Shown here piece after piece: positions 10,026 to 19,491 of a DNA stretch of 64,000 nucleotides. The notes beneath the pieces are model-generated. The model worked only from the letters and a program-made list of their open reading frames with translations. It was not told the origin of the DNA and did no database searches. The DNA comes from Legionella sp. PATHC035 (GTDB lineage Bacteria > Pseudomonadota > Gammaproteobacteria > Legionellales > Legionellaceae), in the NCBI RefSeq assembly GCF_026191115.1, contig NZ_JAPHOT010000001.1, positions 1,054,001-1,118,000 of the forward strand, given 5' to 3'. A program made the translations under genes and the position numbers. Position 1 is the stretch's first letter, and each line of letters opens with the position of its first letter.

Positions 10026-10101
10026 GTAGGTTGGGCCCTTGGCCCAACATTTTTTAAATGCAAATGGAGTGTAATTTTGTTGAGCCAAGGACCCAATCTA
10101 C
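10026..10101. repeat. Palindromic repeat GTAGGTTGGGC...CAATCTAC
   Basis: Two 24-nt arms (10026-10049 and 10078-10101) are reverse complements at 21 positions, with an AT-rich loop. It sits 3 nt past the deoB stop and can fold in transcripts of either strand. The core TTGGGCC-type arm recurs as a short hairpin at 28192. Confidence 0.7.
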
Positions 10102-10104
10102 AGC

Positions 10105-11328
10105 TTAGATTAAAAAAGAGACGCCATGAGGTAAATTCTCTAATCCCAGATGTTGCGCAATACTTTGCCCTACATCTGCAAAAGTATCTCTACGACCAAT
10201 AAAACGGCTCTTAAGGCTTGGCCCATAGACTAAAACTGGAATATGCTCCCTGGTATGATCGGAGCCAGGAAAAGTAGGATCGCACCCATGGTCTGCCGCA
10301 ATAACAATCAGATCATCAGGCCTTAATAAAGCATCAAGCTCTGGTAGACGCGCATCAAACTCCTCAAGGGCATGCGCATAACCTATTACATCACGTCGAT
10401 GCCCAAATGAAGAGTCAAAATCTACAAAATTAGTAAAAACCAAACTTCCTTCGGGAGCAGTGTTCATCGCAGCCAAAGTGGCGTCAAATAAGGCCATATT
10501 ACCATCAGCCTTAATGGTTTGTGTTATCCCCTGATGCGCATAAATATCAGCTATTTTTCCTAGAGCGATTACTTCACGGCCCGCCTCCTTTAAATAATCA
10601 AGTAATGTTTTTGCTGGCGGCAAAGTAGCATAATCCTTGCGATTCCCAGTACGTTTGAATGCTCCTGGTTGTCCTATAAATGGACGCGCAATCACACGTC
10701 CAATCTGATATTCATCGACTAAAGTACGGGCAATTTCACAGAGGTCATATAAGCGCTGCAAACCAAAGCTTTCTTCATGAGCCGCAATTTGAAAAACACT
10801 GTCAGCAGAAGTATAAACTATGGGTTTACCACTTCGCATATGCTCCTCACCTAATTCTTCAAGAATTGTAGTTCCAGAGGCATGCTTCTCGCCCAGTACT
10901 CCTGGTAAACCACCTTGTTGAGTTAAGGTATCAATTAATTCTTTGGGAAAACAAAAAGCTTGTTCAGGAAAATAACCCCATTCAAACGTCACTGGAACTC
11001 CAGCTAACTCCCAATGCCCACTCGGAGTATCTTTGCCTAAACTCTGCTCTACAGCATAGCCATAATAACCTACAGGTTCAGGAAAAGCAGATAATTCAAC
11101 AAAGCGCAATCCACTACTGGCCAGGGCAGCATGATATAGCCCTAATTTGGCCAGATTAGGCAAAGTTAATGGTCCTTGACGTACCCCGGCTTTATCGCCC
11201 TCCCCCCGTTCACACACTTGATGGATATGAACAAAAGTATTGGCACCTGCATCACCATAACGAGACGCATCCAAACTAGCGCCTATCCCAAAAGAATCCA
11301 TGAGTAATATACAAACTCGCCCTGTCAT
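10105..11328 (-). CDS. deoB: Phosphopentomutase
   Basis: Interconverts (deoxy)ribose 1-phosphate and 5-phosphate, linking nucleoside breakdown to pentose metabolism. The 407-residue protein has the alkaline-phosphatase-like metal centre: [11 protein letters not shown] at the N-terminus, KDTPSGHWE with the phosphorylated Thr, [17 protein letters not shown], and [21 protein letters not shown]. The start has AAGGA seven bases upstream. It begins 1 nt after the stop of an MFS gene, and two MFS transporters lie in front, implying one operon for nucleoside uptake and use. Confidence 0.95.
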   Translation of the reverse strand: MTGRVCILLMDSFGIGASLDASRYGDAGANTFVHIHQVCERGEGDKAGVRQGPLTLPNLAKLGLYHAALASSGLRFVELSAFPEPVGYYGYAVEQSLGKDTPSGHWELAGVPVTFEWGYFPEQAFCFPKELIDTLTQQGGLPGVLGEKHASGTTILEELGEEHMRSGKPIVYTSADSVFQIAAHEESFGLQRLYDLCEIARTLVDEYQIGRVIARPFIGQPGAFKRTGNRKDYATLPPAKTLLDYLKEAGREVIALGKIADIYAHQGITQTIKADGNMALFDATLAAMNTAPEGSLVFTNFVDFDSSFGHRRDVIGYAHALEEFDARLPELDALLRPDDLIVIAADHGCDPTFPGSDHTREHIPVLVYGPSLKSRFIGRRDTFADVGQSIAQHLGLENLPHGVSFLI

Positions 11329-11329
11329 C

Positions 11330-12610
11330 TCAGTCCTTAATCTGTTGGCAGTGTGTTTCTTTTAAACCAAAAAGCATGAACAAGGCAATTAACAAGCCCA
11401 CTGGTAAAATAATTGCTGCATATTGATAGGCACTCAGTAGATAAACAGGTGTTCCATTAACCAATTGCATTCCGCTATGATTCGTCAATAAATAACTAAA
11501 TAGATTTTGATACACAATGTAACCACCCTGAGTCAATATCGAAATCACACTGACTGCTGTTGCGGTCATTGCAGGTGGGCTACTCTCAGCGACTAGCGCA
11601 TAACTAATCACTTGTGCTGAGGTAAAAAAACCAAGCAAGAAAAATAAAATTGCCATGACGTTATAAGAAACGGGCAGATAAAGTACCGCCAGCAAAGTCA
11701 GTAAGGAAGCAAGCACCCCTATTTTCATGGGCATAATACGTAAACCCATCTTATCAGATATCCAACCAACCAGCGGCGAACCAATGATCGCTCCTAAAAA
11801 TAACATGCCATTCACCATTGATGCCTGGGCAGAGCTAATATCCAATCGTTGTACTAAATACAAAGTACCCATCATCGCACCAAATACAGCGATGGCCATA
11901 TTCATTAAACTCGCATAAAACGCCGCCCGTATATACTGAGTATTAAAATAGGCTTTTTTAGCAGCTGAGAAAACGTTAATGGGTTGAGCGATTTGTTTTA
12001 CTGTGTGTTGGGGCCTTTCCTTTATCCAAAAAAACATTAAGACCAGCATAGCAAAACCGAGAATTCCCACATTTTGGACTGCTTGGCGCCATCCAACTAG
12101 AATCACTAATTTGGTCAAAGGATATTGAGCCAACATACCACCCGCCATTGCCATAGTGACTATAGCTCCAGTGACCAAAGCCATCCGCTTTGGAGGAAAC
12201 CAATGAGATGCCAAACGCACAGGGCCCAAGAAACAGAATGCACTGCCAATACCGGTGATAAATCGACAAAACAAAGCTAAATAAAAGGAATGAGAGTGAG
12301 CCAAAAGAAAAGTACTGGCTACACACAAAAACATCGCGACTAATAAGGTATTTTTAATCGAAAAACGGTCAAGGACCATTCCAGCAACAAAGAGAAACAA
12401 TACATTCGAAAGATAATAGATGCTTGATAACCAAGCCATTTTATCCGCTTGGATTTTAAAATCCTGCATGATGTTTGCAGCGATGGACGCAAACATATTC
12501 CCCTGGATGAATTCATAAAAAAAGAATAAGGTTGCAGCAAAACACACCATCCAGGGCAGTAGTGACGACTTTAGATCACTATATCCTTGAAACTCATCCA
12601 CCACTTGCAT
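11330..12610 (-). CDS. MFS transporter, Pht-like (deoB-linked)
   Basis: A 426-residue, twelve-span permease. It contains [16 protein letters not shown] (loop 2-3), [27 protein letters not shown] (helix 4 and loop; shown to mark the family), and [16 protein letters not shown] in the second half. AGGAG lies five bases before the ATG. It is 32% or more alike by eye to the next gene upstream, so the two are tandem paralogues. Linkage to deoB suggests a nucleoside substrate; L. pneumophila PhtC/PhtD are MFS proteins known for thymidine salvage, and these may be their counterparts (inference). Confidence 0.88.
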   Translation of the reverse strand: MQVVDEFQGYSDLKSSLLPWMVCFAATLFFFYEFIQGNMFASIAANIMQDFKIQADKMAWLSSIYYLSNVLFLFVAGMVLDRFSIKNTLLVAMFLCVASTFLLAHSHSFYLALFCRFITGIGSAFCFLGPVRLASHWFPPKRMALVTGAIVTMAMAGGMLAQYPLTKLVILVGWRQAVQNVGILGFAMLVLMFFWIKERPQHTVKQIAQPINVFSAAKKAYFNTQYIRAAFYASLMNMAIAVFGAMMGTLYLVQRLDISSAQASMVNGMLFLGAIIGSPLVGWISDKMGLRIMPMKIGVLASLLTLLAVLYLPVSYNVMAILFFLLGFFTSAQVISYALVAESSPPAMTATAVSVISILTQGGYIVYQNLFSYLLTNHSGMQLVNGTPVYLLSAYQYAAIILPVGLLIALFMLFGLKETHCQQIKD

Positions 12611-12623
12611 TTTTACTCCTCAC

Positions 12624-13892
12624 TTATCGCTTGCAATATGTTTCGCGGGTTAATAACACGGCAATTAAAGCCGCAATCGTAGTAATTGGGAATATCCACA
12701 TGGCGTATTGGAAATCAGCCACAGAATACGTTGTCACTGCCGCACCAGCATGATGCGCGATTAACCAACCAAAAAGCACTTGTCCTACGCCACCGCCGCC
12801 CATAATAATCACTGAGGCAATACCTGTCGCAGCCCCCGTATTTTCAGTGGAATTACTTTCAGCAACCAAAGGATAGGAAATTACTTGTGTGCTTGTAAAA
12901 AATCCTAAAGCAAAAAAGATAATACTCAGAGTCGTTTGTGATAAAGCGATGTCCAAGAACAGAGGAATAACCGTGATAAGCGTCGCAATAGCTCCCACGA
13001 TCATTAGGGGTTTACGACTTCCTTGGGAATCAGACAGCCATCCAGCCAATGGGCAACCAATGACACTCCCCATAAAAATCAGACTAATCACATTACTGGC
13101 GGCCATTTCAGGTAGTTGATGCACCACTTGTAAATAACTGGCTCCCCATAAAGCACATAAAACCATAATAGGTAGATTAAGAAAAGAAGTATAAAATCCC
13201 GCTAGCCAGTTTTGAGAGTTAGATAATGCTTGAATAAATCCGGAAAATACTTGTCCTTCGTTGGTATTAATTTTGATGGGTGCGTCTTGAGGTTTATCGC
13301 TTACGATCCAATAAATCCAAAGAAGCAAAATAGCGCCAACTGCACCATCAATTAATAAAGCCTTACGCCATCCAAATAATTCATAGAGATAAGCAAAAGG
13401 AGTATGAGCCATCATTCCACCAACAAAAGCCATCGTAACCAAAGAGCCTATGACAAGTGCTTGCCTCCTTGGTGGAAACCAATGTGATACCAATACCACA
13501 CAGGATAAAAAACAAAACGCATTCCCTATTCCAGAGAGAAAATGACAAAAAGAGGCCAAAATAAATGAGTGAGTTAGTGCAAATCCTACCGTACCCAGGA
13601 CACAAATAAACATAGCACTTAGAATAACAGTTCGCGTAGAAAAACGATCCAGGATGACTCCTGCTGGAAGGAGAAATAGGATATCTGCCCACAGGTAAGC
13701 GCTGGACATCCAGCCTAATTGAGTTGCATCGATACCAAAATCATCGCGTAAAGGCTGATTGATTACATCGAAAATATTGAGCTGAAAGAATTCATATAAA
13801 AAAAATAAGCCAGCTGACAGACACACAGCCCAGGCCATTAAGTCACCACGAGGCACAAAAGTGCTTGAATTCACTGTAATAGATTGCGACAC
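12624..13892 (-). CDS. MFS transporter, Pht-like (first gene of the deoB unit)
   Basis: A 422-residue permease and tandem paralogue of the downstream MFS protein. It shows VILDRFSTRTVILSAM, FLSGIGNAFCFLSCVVL, HWFPPRRQALVIG and WLSDSQGSRKPLMIVG. Translation starts at a GTG (13892) with AAGGAG five bases upstream. Only 13 nt separate it from the second transporter. The 5' region up to 14268 carries dispersed repeats rather than another gene. Substrate not shown; see the deoB context. Confidence 0.88.
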   Translation of the reverse strand: MSQSITVNSSTFVPRGDLMAWAVCLSAGLFFLYEFFQLNIFDVINQPLRDDFGIDATQLGWMSSAYLWADILFLLPAGVILDRFSTRTVILSAMFICVLGTVGFALTHSFILASFCHFLSGIGNAFCFLSCVVLVSHWFPPRRQALVIGSLVTMAFVGGMMAHTPFAYLYELFGWRKALLIDGAVGAILLLWIYWIVSDKPQDAPIKINTNEGQVFSGFIQALSNSQNWLAGFYTSFLNLPIMVLCALWGASYLQVVHQLPEMAASNVISLIFMGSVIGCPLAGWLSDSQGSRKPLMIVGAIATLITVIPLFLDIALSQTTLSIIFFALGFFTSTQVISYPLVAESNSTENTGAATGIASVIIMGGGGVGQVLFGWLIAHHAGAAVTTYSVADFQYAMWIFPITTIAALIAVLLTRETYCKR

Positions 13893-14052
13893 AGTTACTC
13901 CTTATGGCTTAAAAATTGCGCCCGATTATATCAAAACTCTAAATGAATTGGTATCTTTATTGAACAAACTTAGCCTTCACCTAAGCGCAATAAGGCCAAA
14001 CGCTTAGGTCACTGCCATGAATTCCAGGGAAAATATCCTTTATTTCCTACTC

Positions 14053-14126
14053 TTGAGTGCAACGAGGAATCTCCTATCGTAACGGTGTGCCAACCATGGA
14101 GATCCCTGGGAAAGCTCGGGGTGACG
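14053..14126. repeat. Degenerate GAGGGATCTCC/GGAGATCCCT palindrome
   Basis: Left arm GAGTGCAACGAGGAATCTCC and right arm GGAGATCCCTGGGAAAGCTC are imperfect reverse complements, ending in GGGGTGACG. This is a decayed copy of the family whose intact copy lies at 36777-36861. Confidence 0.5.
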
Positions 14127-14192
14127 GGTGGGGGAAAAAGTGGTCGTTGGCACGAATGAGGAACTTAATTGGGACAAATAAACCATCACCCT

Positions 14193-14221
14193 ATCCCCTC
14201 TCCCAAAGCGGTAGAGGGGAT
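14193..14221. repeat. ATCCCCTCT hairpin
   Basis: ATCCCCTCT (14193-14201) pairs with AGAGGGGAT (14213-14221). Same sequence type as the stem-loop at 48385-48409. Confidence 0.5.
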
Positions 14222-14268
14222 TTCTTGCTAACATAGGGGATTACTCTCTTTAGGTAATCTACTGTTTA

Positions 14269-15789
14269 TCACTTTCCTGCTCTCTCTGCACAGGTTTCTT
14301 TTACTGAAGCCGGAATCCGCATCAAAAATAAAGGTTTATCTCCTGCATAAACACGTTGCACGAGAACCATCTTTGAAAATAAGTCAGGAGAAATGTTGTG
14401 GGTATCGTGAGGCTCAACGGCCAAATAATTTTCTCGACCATTGCTCAATAAGCCGCAAAGTCTTTTATCACTCAAAGCAAATTTCGCTCTGCCGCCTGAG
14501 TAAAATTGTGCTGAGAAATCTGCTTTATAATCCCAATAAATAAGATAACTTCCTGCGACTGGTTTTTGCTTTAGCCAGGCGGCAACTACAAATTTTTGTG
14601 TTTTGGAAACGCCTTGTGGCATGGCATTAAATGCAAGGGTTGCCACCAAGAAAATTACCCCGGTAACAACAGAAACTCGAATAAAAAGCTGCTGGGCTTT
14701 TACTACAACGCCAACTCGATGCCAATATTCTACAAAGAACACCGAAAAAACAGGAGTGATGGGAAAAACATAGGTGTAAATGATATTACTGGAAAACGTA
14801 AAAAAGAATAAAGGAACTATCGTAGAAAGAAAGAAATAGCTCAACCATCCATCGTTATCTATGAATACTTTACGTAGATTATGTCGGTATTTAATAAACC
14901 AGGAAAGACCTAAAAGACACCAGGGAAAAATACCACTTGCAGCATAAATCCAAATCATACCCCAAGGCTGCTTATGCGCATAACCATACTTATCGCCACT
15001 CCATCCCGGTTTTAAAAATCGGTTGAAATTCTCACCCACAATAAAATAATTTAAAAACCCAGGTGTACGAATCTCTGCCCAAATATACCAGGGAAGTGCA
15101 ATAGCTAACATCAATAGAATACCTTTTATCCAAGGTAGTCTTTGCCACAAATTACGCCATTCATTTCTCAATAAAACCCAAAAAAAGATTGGCATTCCTG
15201 ATAAAACAACAGCAACCGGACCTTTTGCCAGCAATCCGAGCCCAAGGCCTATAAAAAAAACATAAGACCAAGATGTGCTGCCATCAACCACCGCACGCCA
15301 AAATGCAATTAAGACAAGCGTAATGCTAAAGACCAAAGACGGATCAGTCATCACCGTTCCAGCATCAAGGAAAAAATATAATGTTCCTGCTAGAACTAAA
15401 GTGGTGATCATTGCAATAAAAGATCCACTATGTCTTTTAGCCAAGTCCCACACAAGCCATAAGGTGGCCAAAGATAAGAGTAAACCGGGTAAACGAACAG
15501 CAAACTCATTAATTCCAAAAAGCTTCATTGAAAAAGCAGAAAGCCAGGTCGACAAGGGGGGTTTCGCCCAAAAAGGTACTCCATAATCATGTAGTGGAGT
15601 GACCCAATTCCCGGTTTCCAGCATCTTACGGGCAATCTCTGCATAACGCGATTCAGAAACATCATTCAAAGGAATAAAGCACATCGAAATGATTCGACAG
15701 ACAAGTAGAAAGAGTAATGCAAACACTGCATTATTATAAAATTGTTGTTGCAACTGTTTATCGTGTTCGATATTCAAAACGGACCTCAT
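14269..15789 (-). CDS. ArnT-family lipid-linked glycosyltransferase
   Basis: A 506-residue inner-membrane protein of the GT-C fold, PMT/ArnT type (dolichyl- or undecaprenyl-phosphate sugar donors). The periplasmic loop after helix 1 carries NDVSESRYAEIARKML with the catalytic acidic residue, then FWAKPPLSTWLSAFSMKLFG; the rest has about ten further hydrophobic spans and LLAKGPVAVVLSG. In E. coli ArnT adds L-Ara4N to lipid A; related Legionella proteins may instead modify lipid A or other envelope glycans, so the substrate is not assigned. The C-terminal ~130 residues are a soluble periplasmic domain. A weak AGGAAG lies ten bases before the ATG. Confidence 0.88.
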   Translation of the reverse strand: MRSVLNIEHDKQLQQQFYNNAVFALLFLLVCRIISMCFIPLNDVSESRYAEIARKMLETGNWVTPLHDYGVPFWAKPPLSTWLSAFSMKLFGINEFAVRLPGLLLSLATLWLVWDLAKRHSGSFIAMITTLVLAGTLYFFLDAGTVMTDPSLVFSITLVLIAFWRAVVDGSTSWSYVFFIGLGLGLLAKGPVAVVLSGMPIFFWVLLRNEWRNLWQRLPWIKGILLMLAIALPWYIWAEIRTPGFLNYFIVGENFNRFLKPGWSGDKYGYAHKQPWGMIWIYAASGIFPWCLLGLSWFIKYRHNLRKVFIDNDGWLSYFFLSTIVPLFFFTFSSNIIYTYVFPITPVFSVFFVEYWHRVGVVVKAQQLFIRVSVVTGVIFLVATLAFNAMPQGVSKTQKFVVAAWLKQKPVAGSYLIYWDYKADFSAQFYSGGRAKFALSDKRLCGLLSNGRENYLAVEPHDTHNISPDLFSKMVLVQRVYAGDKPLFLMRIPASVKETCAERAGK

Positions 15790-16126
15790 TAAAAAAGCTT
15801 CCTGTCACAAGCAAGCACTATGTATTAAATTGATACAAACTCAGGTTCTATGTCTTTCATCAAGAGGGCATGAATTAATGCCCTTGTTAAAAATGACAGA
15901 AATATTACTCATTATTTAAATTAATACAAATTTTTTATATTTTGCGATGAAAAATAGCTCAACTTTTGGGCCAAATATGGGGATTAAGATACTGAATTTT
16001 ATAATATTTTCATATAAAGGATAAATTGTATAATGAAAATACATGACGAGCGGATTACTTTAGTTTACACTGAGACCTTGTAAGAAGATCTTACATTATT
16101 TATCCATTGGACATTTGGAGACTAAC
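15790..16126. other. Divergent promoter region, AT-rich
   Basis: About 340 nt between the divergent ArnT-like and effector-like genes. It is strongly AT-rich near 15900-16030. No small gene, repeat or recognisable PmrA or CpxR site could be supported. Confidence 0.35.
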
Positions 16127-17452
16127 ATGACGTTTGTATTAAAGGAACTAAGTGAATTAAGAAAACATTTTGATGATACCGTAGATATCATATTGAAACG
16201 CGAAAGTAAGGGAAAAATTGAAGATCTTACTAACCCCAACAGAAAATATGAACTTCAATTTCTCACCTCAATACTTCTTAAGCTCGAAGAGCAAGCAAAA
16301 GAAAAATCTCCTAATTTAGCCTATCTCTCAACCGTGTTTTATGGTGCCATGCTGACGGTAATGCAAGATATCGAAAATAATCGTGGAGTAATGGAATCAT
16401 CTGGCTTACTCAATGATCGCTTAAAGGATGCGATGGGAATTGGTGATGAAGTCAAAGCCGAAGACAAACCTGACTTATACCAAAATGCTAAATTCCATAC
16501 TGCATTAAATACATTTCTAAACCAGATTTTTATAGAACATGATTCGCGTAAAGGCTTTGCAAAAGATCACATGTTGACTGCAGTCCCAACAGATAATTTA
16601 AGTAAGCTGATTCAAACCTCATATAAGCTGGAAAAAGATGCTCAGCGTGCAATCGTTGCCTCTTTTACTACGGATGGGCAAACTGACCTGGTTAAATTCA
16701 AAATAGCCAAAAAATCACCAATTTCTGCAACCAATCGATTTGGCGGCTGGGAAAAACTCAATGCTGATCTTGATGAGTTGATCAAAGACGAACTGGCAGA
16801 TAAAAATGTTGCAAAAATTGAAAAGTTAAAGTCAAAAGAGCGTATCTGTCAGCTTAATTTTCTCAATGCAATTAGAGAATCATTAAAAACTGCGCCAATC
16901 GATGAAGCTGAAAAAACGGCGATTCTGGCTGGTTCAATGCATCTGGTGCGTCAACAAATTAAGAATGAATATGCCTCTTCATACATGTCACATGAAGAGA
17001 ACTCGGTTATTTTGACAGGCAAGAAGAAAAAGAAAGGATTACAGCAAATTCTTGCTGTTGATGAGGTCAGTCCACAGGATGTTGAAGCACTGGTTACATC
17101 GGCAACTCAATTCATTCAATTTATGACCGTAGCACCGAAAAGTAATGGTAAAAAGGCGATTCGTGCTGCCCATATTTTTTCAGCAATCACTGAATTCAAT
17201 CCCGAGTTCAATTTACAATCTATTTTTAATTTACTTATAGACATGATCCATTCTTGTCGTTTAGATGCATTAAAAGTGGTCGTTGAAGAATTTAAAAAGG
17301 AAACTAAAGGACCTGAAAAACCTGCTAAAGGATACTTAGGCGGCCTGTCCTCTGCTTTAGGCTCTTTAAGCTTCTACAACAGAAGCAAGAAAGAAGATGA
17401 AGAAGAAGATGAGGAAGAACTGGAACATAAGAGTAGCGTGACTAACAGCTAA
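16127..17452 (+). CDS. Hypothetical protein, candidate Dot/Icm effector
   Basis: 441 residues, soluble and mainly helical, with no recognised domain. The striking feature is the C-terminus: a Lys/Glu block (KKEDEEEDEEELEHKSS) within the last 21 residues, ending VTNS. This matches the E-block secretion signal described for Dot/Icm substrates. A basic patch GKKKKKG lies near residue 299. The ATG at 16127 is chosen since GGAG lies six bases upstream; a TTG four codons earlier is inside that site. It is monocistronic, with its own terminator. Effector status is inferred from the tail only. Confidence 0.75.
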   Translation: MTFVLKELSELRKHFDDTVDIILKRESKGKIEDLTNPNRKYELQFLTSILLKLEEQAKEKSPNLAYLSTVFYGAMLTVMQDIENNRGVMESSGLLNDRLKDAMGIGDEVKAEDKPDLYQNAKFHTALNTFLNQIFIEHDSRKGFAKDHMLTAVPTDNLSKLIQTSYKLEKDAQRAIVASFTTDGQTDLVKFKIAKKSPISATNRFGGWEKLNADLDELIKDELADKNVAKIEKLKSKERICQLNFLNAIRESLKTAPIDEAEKTAILAGSMHLVRQQIKNEYASSYMSHEENSVILTGKKKKKGLQQILAVDEVSPQDVEALVTSATQFIQFMTVAPKSNGKKAIRAAHIFSAITEFNPEFNLQSIFNLLIDMIHSCRLDALKVVVEEFKKETKGPEKPAKGYLGGLSSALGSLSFYNRSKKEDEEEDEEELEHKSSVTNS

Positions 17453-17490
17453 CTCATTGAACTCCTAGAGCCTTTTTTATTTTAATCATC

Positions 17491-17533
17491 AAAATAAGGT
17501 GACTGCATTATTGTTATTGAGTCGCCTTATTTT
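17491..17533 (+). terminator. Intrinsic terminator of the effector-like gene
   Basis: A 14-bp stem (AAAATAAGGTGACT with AGTCGCCTTATTTT; one G-T pair) closes a 15-nt loop 38 nt after the stop; its 3' arm ends in TTTT and runs into AT-rich DNA. Confidence 0.8.
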
Positions 17534-17628
17534 AAATATTTTAATCGCTGCCTCACTTCAGATAAGCCATTTAAGTTAATTTTTTGTTACAATGCCATCT
17601 TTCTCGAATTTGTTTGTGCCGTACTCTA

Positions 17629-18618
17629 ATGAAAATTAAATTTATTATCAAAAAAATATCATTCTCCCTAATGTTTTTAATGGTGAGTCAAAATCTCAGT
17701 TTTGCATTGGGAGATAGTTTTTCCGCAGATGCTGACAATCAAAATCATGACCTCAGTCATTCAGTAAAGCAATCCCAGGAGGATCGCGAACAAAAAACAG
17801 AGCTTTCGAAAAAATTACCTGCAGTATCCAAAAAAACAGTATCCATCACCATTGATGATCTGCCTTTTGTTGGTGAATATCGAAATTTTCATTTGAATAT
17901 GATGATCGAGACTATGGCCAAGGAACAAGTTCCTGCGACCGGATTTATTATTGCCAGAGAAGTGCGCAAAGACAGCTGGGAAATACTCCGTAAATTTCGT
18001 GATGCAGGCTTTGGATTAGGCAACCACACGTTCTCGCATGCGAATCTAAATAAGATGAGCACTCAAGAGTATATCCAAGAAATTAAAGGAGCAGACCATA
18101 TTTTGCATCCTGTTTTGACTGAACCTAAATATTTTCGTTACCCCTATTTAGCAATGAGCTCTGGACAAAAAAAAGAAGACATCCTGTGCTATCTTGCCAA
18201 AAAAAATTACCATGTTGCGCCCATTACCATAGATTCCAAAGATTTCGTCTTTAATCAGCGTTTGTTATCCGTACCTGAGCTCAATAGACGCGCTTATCTC
18301 GAAGAATTGAAACCCTTTTATATCGACTTTATTTGGCAACAAACGCTCCGTGCCGAAGAGCACAGCCAATTTCATCACGATAATCAGCGGTCACAAATTT
18401 TACTGATTCATGCAAATTTACTTAATGCATATGTTTTGCCTGATATTATCAATTTGTATAAACAAAAGGGCTATGAGTTTGTCACTTTAGAGGATGCATT
18501 AAAAACCTTTAAAAAACCAATCCAATGCAGTAAACAGCCTATTTTTGCTCAAAACAAAAAAAAGCCTTTACCACAAAAGACTGGACAGGATATGGGGACA
18601 TTTGTTGAATGGAATTAG
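17629..18618 (+). CDS. Secreted polysaccharide deacetylase (NodB fold)
   Basis: A 329-residue exported carbohydrate esterase 4 protein. The first ~27 residues (basic MKIKFIIKK then a hydrophobic core ending in SFALG) form a signal peptide. The NodB domain (about 70-290) shows the metal motif TIDDLP and the paired histidines of GNHTFSHANL, then FRYPYL and LLIHANLL. It would remove acetyl groups from a cell-wall or surface glycan in the periplasm or outside. The ATG at 17629 is chosen because it begins the signal peptide; a TTG 15 codons upstream has no support. The C-terminal QKTGQDMGTFVEWN tail is extra. Confidence 0.9.
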   Translation: MKIKFIIKKISFSLMFLMVSQNLSFALGDSFSADADNQNHDLSHSVKQSQEDREQKTELSKKLPAVSKKTVSITIDDLPFVGEYRNFHLNMMIETMAKEQVPATGFIIAREVRKDSWEILRKFRDAGFGLGNHTFSHANLNKMSTQEYIQEIKGADHILHPVLTEPKYFRYPYLAMSSGQKKEDILCYLAKKNYHVAPITIDSKDFVFNQRLLSVPELNRRAYLEELKPFYIDFIWQQTLRAEEHSQFHHDNQRSQILLIHANLLNAYVLPDIINLYKQKGYEFVTLEDALKTFKKPIQCSKQPIFAQNKKKPLPQKTGQDMGTFVEWN

Positions 18619-18954
18619 GAAAAAAGCCTATTTGAACCCCACCAATTATGTTTCTGGTTATGGAGTCTGTTTCGAATTCACACGATCGACCATAAGGGCT
18701 GCGAATTAGATGGGCTACAATTTAGGGCATACCGAAGCTTGGCGGGGGATATCCTGTTCCAATAAGGGCTACCGGTAGGGGAGCCTTCTCTACCCAGGAT
18801 GACGCGACCTATAAGTCAGGAAGTATTGCGAAAACTACTCCACATGTATTGCACCTTTTATTCATTTTAAACGCGCTAATTCTTGGTAAAAAATTTAGCT
18901 TTCACCTAAACTAATAGATAGTGGACATGCTTTAGTTACAAGGGACTGATACCC
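18619..18954. other. Intergenic region upstream of the pilin operon
   Basis: About 335 nt. It must contain the promoter of the minor-pilin operon. It includes a small palindrome GGTAGGGGAGCCTTCTCTACC (18774-18794, imperfect) and the 15-nt sequence TTAGCTTTCACCTAA (18894-18908), nearly identical to one at 13974-13988. No sigma-54 site of good quality and no gene were found. Confidence 0.4.
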
Positions 18955-19479
18955 ATGTTAGTTAAAAAGGCAGCTTTTACCTTAATTGAGCTTTTGGTAA
19001 CCTTATTGGTACTCTGTGTTGCGTTAGTTATCGCGCTTCCTGCGTTAAGTAATATGCTCATGAACAATCGTTTAACCGCTTACACCGATATGTTTGTGAA
19101 TGCATTGAATTATGCGCGCAACAATGCCCTTAATGAATCAATGAATGTCATCGTTTGCCCGTTCGGAGCAGCGCAATCTACTACGTGTGGCGGAAATTGG
19201 GGATCTGGATGGATAGTTGTAACCCAGCCTACAGCAGGTGCAAGTACCTTATTGCAAAGCCAACAATTTTTTCCCTCAGATCCGACACTTTCAGGCACGG
19301 TGGCAAGCGTAACTTTTGATCCGCATGGATTAACCTCCACGCCCAGTAATTTCAAATTTTGTGACAGTCGAGGTGGAACTTTTGCACGCTCCATAGAAGT
19401 GTTAGCAACTGGATTTGTCCAATCTGGTTCAACACCCGGGCAAGCTGTCTGGGACAACAGCGCACTTGCATGCCCTTAA
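18955..19479 (+). CDS. Minor type IV pseudopilin, FimU/GspH-like
   Basis: A 174-residue prepilin: short basic leader ending KKAA, then FTLIELLVTLLVLCVALVIA with Glu5 of the mature form. PilD would cleave after Ala7; the residue before the cut is Ala instead of the usual Gly. The globular part matches the GspH/FimT domain and has Cys in CPFGA, TTCGG, FCDSRG and at the C-terminus ACP. It is the first gene of a six-gene pilus operon and so is the FimU-position priming pilin. It lacks the GRxR C-terminal DNA-binding motif of Legionella FimT. Alternative name: FimT-like. Confidence 0.88.
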   Translation: MLVKKAAFTLIELLVTLLVLCVALVIALPALSNMLMNNRLTAYTDMFVNALNYARNNALNESMNVIVCPFGAAQSTTCGGNWGSGWIVVTQPTAGASTLLQSQQFFPSDPTLSGTVASVTFDPHGLTSTPSNFKFCDSRGGTFARSIEVLATGFVQSGSTPGQAVWDNSALACP

Positions 19480-19491
19480 TGGAGACTCTTT

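Larger units (their letters stand above)
13893..14268. other. Intergenic region with degenerate repeats
   Basis: About 375 nt with no supported gene between the Pht-like transporter and the ArnT-like gene. It holds the promoter of the MFS-deoB unit near 13900-13960, the small palindrome TTAGCCTTCACCTAAG near 13974, and two dispersed-repeat fragments (14053-14126 and 14193-14221). Confidence 0.5.

Noticed and set aside
14040..14234. 64-residue minus-strand frame
   Set aside because: It covers dispersed repeats and has no start signal.
18894..18954. Sigma-54 promoter before the pilin operon
   Set aside because: TGGACATGCTTT is only loosely like TGGCAC-N5-TTGC; the spacing and bases do not fit.
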